Source: Carnegiea gigantea
Lineage: Eukaryota; Streptophyta; Magnoliopsida; Caryophyllales; Cactaceae
Assembly: GCA_029747015.1 (NCBI GenBank)
Contig: JAKOGI010000416.1
Coordinates: 482,001 to 546,000 of the forward strand
Length of the DNA: 64,000 bases
Direction of reading: 5' to 3'
Each line of letters opens with the position of its first letter. The first letter of the stretch is position 1. Below are positions 54,909 to 64,000 of the stretch, piece after piece. A program made the translations under genes and the position numbers. The notes beneath the pieces are model-generated. The model had not been told where the DNA came from. It ran no database searches and saw nothing but the letters and a program-made list of their open reading frames with translations.

Positions 54909-57900
54909 TGCAACACCACAGAATTTTTGCTATTATCTTTTATCTATATGATATTGTAAATGTATGATTTGTATGTATATTTTATGCGGTTTTGCTTTAG
55001 ACACATGTGTGTTTTAATTTATCGATATTATGTTTGAGGCATTTTTCGACTGCCCAAGAAAAGGGAAAAAGAAAAAAGAGGGATAAGATTTTTTCCCCTT
55101 TAAATCACGTGAAAGGGGGTGGGGGAGATTTCCCCCCGCCCAATTCACGTTAGAATAAGGACAGGGTGACTTTATCTTAGAAAAGGGGAGGGGATTTCCC
55201 CTATTTTTCCTCAAACCCCAACCCACACACAATTAGAGAGAGAAAAAGAGGAAGAAGAGAAGAGAAGAAGAGGAAAAAGAAGAAGAAGAGGAGGAGGAGG
55301 AGAAGGACAATAAGACTGAAGACGAAGAAAGATTAAGGTTTGGACTTCAATAGCTAATTAAGGTGAATAACTTCTACCTTCCTCTAAGTGTTAAAATTGA
55401 TTAGAGGAAGATGAATTTGATGATTTAGGCTTTAATTTGAGAAATAAATTGGGAACTGAAGCTTTGAATTTGATGTTTTAGGGTTTACTATATTAGAATA
55501 CTAATTTCAATTGTTACAAACTCACCTATAAAAGTTTCGTGTGTAATTATGATTTTGGGATTAAGTGGATGTTGTGAATTCATTGTTGTACATGCGAGAC
55601 TATAGATTTTTGGGTGGATTGCCTACAGTTGAAGAAGAAGATGGTAGAAAGAGATGTTGAATTTTTGGACATTACAAATATTTTGCTACTACTCGAATTT
55701 CTATGAATTATTGAAGTGACTAAAATTTCTAAAACTTTTACGGTCAGTTTACTACTATGTTGATAATTTCTTGCAAAGTTTCATGAATTTTAGAAGTGCA
55801 CTTTCTAAGTTAGGATATTTTGGTTGAAATTGCCCTCGTAATTAGTGCATAATTTTGGATGATGTTTCAATTTCTGTGAAATATTGCATTGGTTAAAAAT
55901 TATCATAATTATACCGTAGAATGCACATGTTATTTATCAATTTTTGCATAAAGTTTTCTGTATTTTGGATTTGCAGTTTGGGAGTTATGAATTTTTGTTT
56001 GAAACTACTCTATTTTAGTGCATGATTTCGGCCAGTATTTTAATTTCTGGAAGTTATTTGCTTAGTAAAAAATTATAAAACTTTTACTGTATATTCTCTA
56101 TTATACTTTATTATTTTTTATAAATTTTCATGAATTTTTGATGTGTGTCTTATGATTTATGGATTTTTGATTGAAATTTCCATGTTTTAATATATGTCTT
56201 TAGGCACTATTTTAATTTTTGTGGAGGATTGGCTTAGAGAATATTCTAAAAAATGTCCGTTAGACTATTTATAATATTTGAAATTTTTCACAAAGTTTCG
56301 TGAATAGTGGATATAAGGCCTTTGTGTTATGAAATTTTGACTAAAACTATCATATTTAATGTAATTATGTGTTGTCTGTGTGCATAAACATTAGATTGAT
56401 CATGTTGGGGTTGTTGAGCCTTAAGAACAGTAAGGTATCTTTGTGGTGTAATAAAAATCTATAAAAATCATTTAGGGTGGAATTACCTTTTATTGTGACT
56501 ATGCCTTTGTTAAAATTGTGAAATTAGGCTTCCTTGTCAAATAAAAATGTGATTATAAGAGCTATATGCATTCATTAAGTTATGTTTTTGAGAAAAGAGG
56601 TTCATGTCTTGCCTGAGGATGTCACATTGCATTCTAGTGCAATGGTCATAGTAGTTACTGTCGTTATGTTCAGGTCACCCAATAGGAGAAGTTCTAACTA
56701 ATCCCCTGGGATATGAATGCCGACCTCTAATATTATGTAGGACATGTGGGTCCTTAGTAAGTAACAATGGTTACAACCTGAGCTTGCTAGGATGTGAATG
56801 CAACTCTGAGGTTTATGTTTGTGGGCAGTTTGTGTCCTCTAGTGCTAGGGTGCCTCAATAGTTCTATATGAATTAGTTACATCTGGTCCACCAGTGGTTG
56901 GTACCATATGCATGAGCTAAGGCCGGTAAATCATGATGTGTTTTTCACCCTTATGTTGTGATAGTTCTTTGTGTGGGCTATTATTTGATTTTTCCTAAAC
57001 TAAAATGTTTTGGTTAAGCCAAGAATATATGATATCTTATGAAAATTGGGTTTTTGCTTGGATTTGGATTTTGGATTTGGTTGGATTTGAAGGAGCATTC
57101 ACGATATCTATGAGGCTATGAATGATTTTGAAGTACATGTGTGGTGGATGAATACGTTTAATGAAATATGCTTTTATGTGTGTCAAGTGTGGTTACAGGT
57201 GGGTCATTTGCTTCATTTTGCAGACTTTGCTTTGTTTTTTTATACACTATGAGAATTAGGAGCTCAAAAGACATCATTGGTATGGGATAACCATGGTTAT
57301 TTTAATGAATAGACTAATAGCAGAGTTTGTTTAGGAATTTAAGTGAAACTAGGGTCCTTGAATCATACTTGGTGTGGGACAAGTATGACTCAGTTAACTA
57401 ATTGCCTATCCCATAACACATGTATGTGTGTGTGTGTGTGTTTTAGGAAGCTTATCAGTCCGATATATGTGAAGGATATGAATTTAATTCTGAAGTTTGA
57501 ACACGTTCTTCCAACCCCCTCTATGTGTTATATGCCATTTTCTATGTATATGTCATAAGATATGTATACTGTGTGATTATGTATTAATCAGTTGATGTCT
57601 AAAGTGCAACAACGGGGAATGTAAGGGTTATTCAATGGGCTTGGGTAGCTTATGACCTCACCACTTTTTCGGCTTTTGGAAGCAAAAATGGACCACTTTA
57701 GCATTAAGAAAGCTAGCTAGCTATGAAATACTTTTAGAGAATCAAGCTGGGAATGCAGACCTTGTTATGGGTTTATATAATAGATTATGTTTATTAATTG
57801 CATTATAAATGTATTTTACGTGTAAGTTTGTTATGGATTTGTTCTAGATATGTATGTAAATGAATGTTTTAGAATCGCCCCATGGATTTTGACAAAATTC

Positions 57901-58033
57901 CAATCAGGGATTCCACTGTACTCGTCTTCAAATAGGTTAATTGAGATTAAGAGGCTTAGAGAGCCTTGTGGGTGTTCCTAATTGAGCATCCACAGTGGTC
58001 ACGTGCCTGCCTCCGTTCACGTGAGGCGTTAAA
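54909..58033 (+). repeat. 3' LTR of element E
   Basis: Begins TGCAACACCACAG and ends AGGCGTTAAA. It includes an AG-rich tract (GAAGAAGAGGAGG, 55240-55310) longer than in the 5' copy, and a (GT)n run at about 57424-57441. Confidence 0.85.
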
Positions 58034-60320
58034 TTCATGAAAAATGGGGCAGCCAATGTAATTGCCCAAAGATTCCCGATATGGTATATTGAAAACTGAT
58101 ACCACAGATGATTTGCCCACTAAAGTAGCGTTTTTACAAAATACAAGTACTGATTCCGAAAATTAATAAGTTGTCCAGACTAGGTACAAAACTGAAAAGG
58201 TTGAGAATGAAGCTTGTGATAGTTTTCTCGATTAGATTTACACAAAAGTAGACTAAGCATCGGTAAAAAAGGGGATAAGGGATTTTCTCTGCTCTAGGAC
58301 ATATTTTAATCCTAATTCTTGATTCATTTTCAAATACTGCAAAGTGCAACCTCCGAGTAAGAACATCCATGCAAAAAATAAATAGATGAGGGGAAACTAG
58401 ATCATCTTGTAGAATACCCCACGAGGGTTTAATAAACTACAAACCTCATAGTTAACAATAATAGAATATGACACAGTTGTGATTCATTCGGGAAATCCAA
58501 GTATCATGAAAACCTTAATCTTTTACGCAAGAGAAAATAAAATCCCACTCAAGTCTATCATACACTTTTTTCCATATCCAATTTGAAGGCTAAATAATCT
58601 TGCTTGTCTTTCATGTTTTCGAATTTGTTCATGATTTCATGTGCCACAAGTACGTTATCATAGATCGCTCCTTTTTGGTACAAAAACACTTTGAATAAGA
58701 CTAACAATATGCTCTAAAGTGGGTCTCATTCTATTCACAAGATTCTTGAAATGGTTTTATATAAAGTATTACATAGGCTAATAGGCCTAAACCGATCCGT
58801 CACAAGATTGTCAATTTTCCGAATTAGTGTGGTAAGAGTATGACTAACTTCTTTGAGTTGTTTTCCCTACTGGAAAAAACTCAAAATGCACTTCGTAATG
58901 TCATTCCCGACAATTAGCCAATGTTTTTAGAAAAAACAAGTAGGTCTAGCACCAAATCCATCAAGCCCTGGGCTTTAGATGGGTCCATTTGAAAAACTGC
59001 ATCTTTTATTTCTTGAGGGAAAATAGTAGAAATGAGCAGGTTATTTTCCTCAGTGGACATCATTTTAGGCATATTACTACTTGTAGGTTGCCTCAAACTC
59101 ACTCGCTGGATATGAAACGAGTAGAAAAATTAGAAATAAATTTTTGCTCAATAAGGGTTCGTCGTGCAGCCACACTTCCAATTCATCTTTAACTTAAAGT
59201 ATAGAGCTTCTCCGTTCATGTGAATTAACACATTGATAAAAGAACTTAGAATTCCTATCGCCTTTTGTCAACCATTCTTTTCCATAAAATTTTTTCCAGT
59301 ATTTCTGATCAAACAAGAGTAAGCGCTCGCATTGTTTGATTAATCGAGAATGCCAATTGACAAGTCGAAAATTCAAGGGTTTAGCAATAAGTTTCTCTTC
59401 CACCTTATTCAACTCGAAAGCATTTATGTTGCTCTATCAATAACATTACCGCAAGAACTTGCCATTCTAATTTTTTAGGTAGTGTTTAACTTCCTTAAGC
59501 TTACACAACAATCTAAACATCGGAGCACCTTGAAAATTCTTTGGCCAATGAGTGTTGACAATCTTATGCACTTCGTCATAAGTGGACCAATGATTTTGGA
59601 AATGAAATTTAGGACCTTTATGAAAATGGCTAGAATTATTTGTATTAAGAACAATATAACTATTATCTGAACAAGGGAATGGCTCATGCACTATTGAATA
59701 GTTTGTATATTACTTTAGCCAATTTTTTCGTCCAATAACTCTATCCAACAATTCATAAACTAGACGATCGTGAATTACTATTTCTAACCAAGTAAACGTC
59801 CTGAAGCAGGCATGCTCCCTCCATTAATAGAATTCAAAAAAGTTTGCATACGTACAACTTTGCCCGGGGTTAAATGAGTACCCCTATTTTATCCGAAAGA
59901 CATTCCATTTCATTGAAATCCCCTATTACGCACCAAGGAAGATCCAATTTGTTGTTCATACCCATAAGATGATTGTAAAATGCATCTTTGTCAATTTCTA
60001 GTACATCCCATATATGGTAGACATTACACATTCTTTTTAAATAAATTTATCATGTATCAAAAGATGGATGACCATTTGTTCTTTTAAAAGAACTTGAGTA
60101 GAGATGTTATCATTATTCCGTAAAACCTATATCCCTCATAATGATTTTCAGAGAGAAGGTAATCAAAATGCTCATATCCTAGTTTAGTAATGATCTCATC
60201 ACTATCAATTTTATTCGTCATTGTTCCTCGCAGGATAAGAATATTTACGTCAATTTTGCGATATAGAATGTTGATCTCCTCTTTAAATTGGTACTTGTTG
60301 GCACCTTGAACATTCTAATA
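58034..60320 (-). pseudogene. LINE G: endonuclease and RT N-terminal part of ORF2
   Basis: ORF2 seems to start MEVGY near 60330 and continues with NVQGANKYQFKEEINILYRK. The endonuclease catalytic motif GDFNE is at 59909-59923, preceded by PWCVI. RT follows: RKWLTKGDRNSKFFYQ-like (59270-59230, read EWLTKGDRNSKFFYQCVNSH), IFPQEIKDAVFQMDPSKAQG (59030-58970), RPISLCNTLYKTISRILVNR (58800-58745), SVFVPKRSIYDNVLVAHEIM, then MDVLTRRLHF and LFYRCLVYFCVN near 58280, where the catalytic FADD should be. Many stops. Element E cuts it at 58034. Confidence 0.8.
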
Positions 60321-61667
60321 TCCTACTTCCATTTGAAGAATATAATAATAAAGAGATAATCAAAGTGCTAAAATTGGTCTATGCCAATTAGTCTAAGCAT
60401 GTTACCATCAAACAAAAAAACAAAACAAAACCAAGCACCATATGATGTGGTCTAAGCATAGGCAAAAGCCATTCTAAAAGAAAGAAAAATGAGCAATGAC
60501 TCCATCAGTGCCCCTGTCCGCTCCCCTGAAAAAAAGGAAGCCAAGTAAAAGTTGTAATGGACAAAGTAATAATAGGTTAAAATGAAAAATGGTAGTGATA
60601 GCATCCAGTGCTAAGGAAAAACCATATGAACGCCATATGAAACATGCACAACAAGTAGCGCAATACATGCTCCCACAAGCAACAATATGAAGAAGAGAAA
60701 CAAATGTGAAACCTCTAATAGACAAACCAAAAGGATTAAGGAAAGCCATGAGGAAATGACATGCAAATGAAAAGCCTATGAGGTTGTAGAGAAGAACATC
60801 TAAAAGACAAAAAATGCAAGAGTGAGGCTTGCTTTAGGAAAAGTATCATCATAGCCGGCATAACAAAAAACCCCTCTTTTTTGTCATCTCCAAAAGTCTA
60901 AAGGGAATCGTAACAACGTAAGACAAAATCTCCAAAAGGAAACTGAGTGGGACATAGAGAATTCCATGGTTATATTCTACTGGAGAGAGCTAAAAACAAA
61001 TGGTTCCAAATGAACAAAAAAAAACAGCATCAAAGAGTCTCAAAAGTAAATGATCAAACATAATGTCATGTAGCCAATTGTCAAACATAGTAGCATGTGG
61101 CCAAAAACCTATAGACGATTGCTCCAGCATATTACTATGCATTCCAATTGCACTAAGATGTTCCAAAAGTTGAGAACACATAACTCGACTAAGCCAATCA
61201 ACTAGAGTAGTTGCACCCATACAATAAAGAAAATAAAGCATGAGCCTGTAAGAAACTAGAAACATTATAAGTGGACAAAAAATGTGGAGAAACTAGAGTT
61301 ACGTCCAAAAAATAGAAGGGCACCACATTGACAAGATGCCGGTCCAAAACATGAAGCAAATTAAAGGGGGAGATGCAATCATTAAAATCAAAGCAAGAAC
61401 AAACAAACTATCTAGGGAGGTTCAAGATCAATATGCATAGATAACCATAAAAGGGGCAAGTCAACTCCCAAAACAATTGGTCTAAGGAGGTGAACAGCCA
61501 AAACATTTGAACCATAAAAGCTCACATCATGTTCATCAACATTAGTAGCCAGAATGAAGTCAAAGTAACCAATTAACCAAATACCAATTAAAACTCAGCA
61601 ATCCATCCCAGCCATTGTACCAAACCAAGTGAGAATGAATGATAAACTAATTAATGTTAGTAGCTTG
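60321..61667. other. Unassigned sequence upstream of LINE G ORF2
   Basis: This is where LINE ORF1 or a 5' UTR would lie, but no zinc knuckle or ORF1 domain is visible. Minus-strand frames 60749-60474 and 61265-60990 are hydrophobic, Cys-rich and without a family; they look like chance frames in purine-rich DNA. The left copy of the solo LTR's duplication ends the stretch. Confidence 0.35.
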
Positions 61668-61672
61668 CCCAG

Positions 61673-63498
61673 TGTTGGGAAAGATTGAGAGTTTAAATAA
61701 AAGTCGCAAGCGTACAGCTCTCGCTGTAGTACTTGAGGGTCGTCTCCACAGGGACGAGGGAAGAGTTTTAGGTCATAAAAAGTGAGGATTAACTACTAAA
61801 CTAAATGAAATTTTTTTTTTTTTTAAAGCAATCTAACAGCCTATTTCAACTTAACGAAGCCAAGCCAAATCTTTCGAATCATCGAAGCCATCTAAACTTG
61901 GGAAATCAACAAGACTATCCGAACTTAAATTAAACAAAACTAAATCTCCTAAACAACTAACTCAACTTATTTAGCCAACTTAAAATCAGATTAGTAATCA
62001 TGCAACCAAACTAACCATTATAATCCCTCAACACTAACGAAACTGAACTAAGGACACCTTCATTTGATATTAGTGCAGCTAAGCAAACCATCATAACCAT
62101 TCCAGCAAAACCGAACAATCACCATACCATTCGAGCAAGCTAGGCAAACCATCCAAACAATTTATCAAACAGTCCACACCATTCCAATAGCCATAATCAA
62201 AGCCAAATATGAGATTTAGCACACAACTTTCACTAACCCACAACATTCGAACAACTTTCTGCCTTATCTAAGAACAGAACACACCGCAAACCTTCAGCAA
62301 AATTTAACCAAAACAGACTAACTCATGCTATCAGAAACACAATCATCTTCAGTGAAGCAATTTAATCAACAAACTAGATTAATCTTTCGTTCACGGAAGC
62401 TCTAAAACAGTTAAAAGAGAAGCAAGGTTGAAGAAGCAAACCCAATGATGGAGCTCGTCTGAACGCAGCACAGGGGAAGAATTCGAACAGAACAGGGCAG
62501 CAACAGGGGAGGGGGAATTCGAACTAAAATCTACCAACATAGTGCCTCCTCGCTTTGCAGCTCAGCCCTCCAACCAACAATGGCGGAATCGCCATTGATA
62601 CCGAAGCAGAACAGAGCAAACAGGGGAGGGAGCAGAAACCGAACGAAATTCAACAAACCAACATCCAATTCTTATAAAATCAAACTAAATTCCTGAATTA
62701 CTACTGGAAAATTCGAAGGTATAGCAAAATTACAAGATATTGAAGGCTGAAAACAACTAAAAAATCGAAACCCTAACTTGAACTAAACCCTAAATTTCGA
62801 ATAACTTGAAACGAAAACAAAAACGAAATCAAACTAAACCTAAACCGAAATTAAATCTAACCTAACCCTAAATTTACCTAGCTTAGCCTAAAATTACCTA
62901 GATCCCTTCAATGGCGTCTGCGAGCTTGATATATACCCGAACCTCTTGATTCTTCACCGTTCGATTTGTGGGTATCTGGACGGTGGAGATGAAGGACAAC
63001 GCAGGAGGTGTCGTGGCGATGGCAGCGTGAATGAGGGGATGGTGGTTCGAGTTAGAGAGATAGAGGAGATGAGGAAGAGAGAGATGCGAGGGATCGAGAG
63101 AAAACGAACATGGTGAGGGGTTTTCTGGGTTGGGGCACGAGTTTTTTTAACAGAGAGGAGAGAGAGAGTGCGAAGGGGAGGGGGTTAGATGGTGACACGC
63201 GCCAGGCACGTGAGGGCAGGGAAGAGGGAATGAACCGGGTTCGGTTCAGCGTGAGCCGGTTCGGTTTTTTTAATTGGGCAGGTTCAGTGAAATTTTGGGC
63301 TGGTTCAACTTAGTTTAGCCCGGTTCTTCAATTCCCGACATTTTTCACCATTTTTCTCGCATTTTTGGCCATTTTTCTGAAATTATTCAAAACCTACAAA
63401 ATAAAATAAAATCAAATAAAAACCGTAAAAATACGATTAAAACGAGCATAAAATTAGTGTAAAAGTACCTTAGAAATAGCTCGTTTTTGGTACGAACA
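61673..63498 (-). repeat. Solo LTR (1826 bp) of an Athila-like/TR-GAG-like family
   Basis: Plus-strand limits TGTTGGGAAAG and GGTACGAACA; perfect 5-bp duplication CCCAG at 61668-61672 and 63499-63503. There is no internal region, so two LTRs recombined. Read on the minus strand, it parallels the C LTR: TGTT start, CTCGTTTTA and TTTTATTTTGTAGG shortly after, and near the end CCCTGTGGAGACGACCCTCA with AAGTACT, matching CCCTGCGGACGACACCCCAA with AGTACT in C. It is therefore a related but different family. A TATA-like TATATA lies at 62929-62934 on the minus strand. Confidence 0.9.
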
Positions 63499-63503
63499 CC
63501 CAG

Positions 63504-63937
63504 AAAAGGATGATAGGCCTGTGCAGAAATGACAAACATTTGTCATTTTTTCATAGAACATGACACCGCTATGATAGGTTGGTCACAGAGTATAGTGAAG
63601 ACACAAAGAGTACAACAGTTACAGGAGTTTTTAATCAAAAAGGTGCCTAAACTTTTAGGTTTGTAAACTTTAGGTGCTTGAAGTATTTTTATAATTAATC
63701 TAAGTACCTAAACTTTTTCAACGCCTAATATAGGTGTCTAATTTATACAAAAGAATAGATTTATAAGTCAAAAGATATTATTAATATCATTATATGGAAA
63801 AACAAAATCCAAAACTATATTACACTTTTAGGAAAAAAGGAAAGATGTAAAGAATTACAAAAAGAATTCTTTATTTTCTAAACCATTTAATTAGAAAGCT
63901 TTTCTTAGTTACATTACACGCCCATTGTTTGTAGTGA
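63504..63937. other. AT-rich flank with short degenerate repeats
   Basis: Between 63640 and 63745, related segments recur: GGTGCCTAAACTTTTA, GGTGCTTGAAG, GTACCTAAACTTTTT and GGTGTCTAATTT. This minisatellite-like arrangement is common in plant intergenic DNA. No coding seen. Confidence 0.4.
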
Positions 63938-64000
63938 ATGAAGCCTCCAGTTAACGAAACCCTGCTCCACCTTTGCCGCTCTGCGCCTACTGTCACCGTC
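63938..64000 (+). CDS. Possible start of a host gene, running off the window
   Basis: The ATG at 63938 opens 21 codons without a stop to the window end, with GC-rich, coding-like composition (the last 50 bases are far richer in C than the flank): MKPPVNETLLHLCRSAPTVT and on. The short hydrophobic-then-polar start could suit an organelle-targeted or PPR-type protein, but that is a guess from 21 residues. Too short for a family call. Confidence 0.3.
   Translation, partial: MKPPVNETLLHLCRSAPTVTV

Larger units (their letters stand above)
51595..58033 (+). mobile_element. Element E: non-autonomous LTR element with 3.1-kb LTRs and a 218-bp interior
   Basis: LTRs 51595-54690 and 54909-58033 are collinear throughout. 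Between them are only a primer site, about 190 bp of non-coding DNA and a polypurine tract. The lead-in TATGAGGACAAAACTTTTTG before the tract and the TGTAACACCC start fit a chromovirus ancestry. It inserted in the RT region of LINE G in opposite orientation. Flanking 5-mers are ctcga and ttcat, too different to call a clean duplication. LTR divergence is clearly visible, so it is old. Confidence 0.85.
37003..60320 (-). mobile_element. LINE G: L1-type non-LTR retrotransposon in three pieces
   Basis: Minus-strand pieces 60320-58034, 51594-51218 and 38448-37003 read in order as endonuclease, RT, zinc-binding and RNase H regions of a plant L1 ORF2. Element E and CACTA-2 lie between them. The plus-strand T run at 37003-37014 could be the poly(A) tail and the 3' end. 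No ORF1 (gag-like) was found upstream, so the element is 5'-truncated or its ORF1 is unrecognisable. Confidence 0.8.

Noticed and set aside
51590..58038. A clean target duplication for element E
   Set aside because: The flanking 5-mers ctcga and ttcat agree at two of five positions only; I do not claim a duplication.
60474..61265. Minus-strand hydrophobic Cys-rich frames as possible LINE ORF1 or membrane proteins
   Set aside because: No zinc knuckle, no coiled coil, no coding signal; ordinary chance frames in purine-rich DNA.
1..64000. tRNA, rRNA or other structural RNA genes
   Set aside because: None seen. tRNA-like sequence occurs only as primer-binding sites.

Overview
This window is almost entirely transposable-element DNA from a large, AT-rich plant nuclear genome. 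Every family recognised is a plant type: Ty3/gypsy chromovirus and Athila/Tat-like LTR elements with tRNA-Asp or initiator-Met primer sites, a Ty1/copia element, an L1-type LINE, CACTA (En/Spm) DNA transposons with TNPD/TNPA-type genes, and a non-autonomous gag-only LTR element. I cannot name the species. No conventional host gene is certain; the only candidate is the first 21 codons of a reading frame running off the right edge at 63938.

The layout is a nest of insertions that can be unpicked from target-site duplications and from interrupted reading frames. Left half: an old minus-strand gypsy element (A) has its 5' LTR at 25990-27170 and gag-protease at 23105-25470. It is cut in the protease-RT spacer by a plus-strand chromovirus (B, 5001-23099, duplication gatga/gatgt). 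A's RT resumes at 4995-4423 and is cut again by a CACTA element (CACTA-1, 1-4422). Inside B, a decayed CACTA derivative (CACTA-3, 12534-13741) splits the integrase, and a young gag-only element (C, 16434-22174, duplication ggtgt) splits the 3' LTR.

Middle: 27171-29780 is poorly assigned and holds one decayed unknown plus-strand reading frame. 29780-36957 is a degenerate minus-strand gypsy gag region, primer site and LTR (D), into whose LTR a minus-strand copia (F, 31826-36793) inserted.

Right half: a minus-strand LINE (G, 37003 to about 60320) is split by a 12.8-kb CACTA element carrying both transposase-type genes (CACTA-2, 38449-51217, duplication tta) and by an odd LTR element (E, 51595-58033) with 3.1-kb LTRs around only 218 bp of interior. 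Further right are 1.35 kb of unassigned DNA, a minus-strand solo LTR (61673-63498, perfect duplication cccag) of a family related to C, and 0.5 kb of flank.

Almost all element genes are broken by stops and frameshifts. The exception is the 434-codon reading frame of element C. Its LTRs differ at only about 1% of positions apart from a shuffled GC-rich palindromic array. C is the youngest and most interesting object here: a TR-GAG-like element whose only protein joins the C-terminal part of a gypsy gag, a CCHC zinc knuckle and an acidic tail of about 300 residues that I do not recognise. All boundaries and identities were read by eye; no alignment or database search was run.
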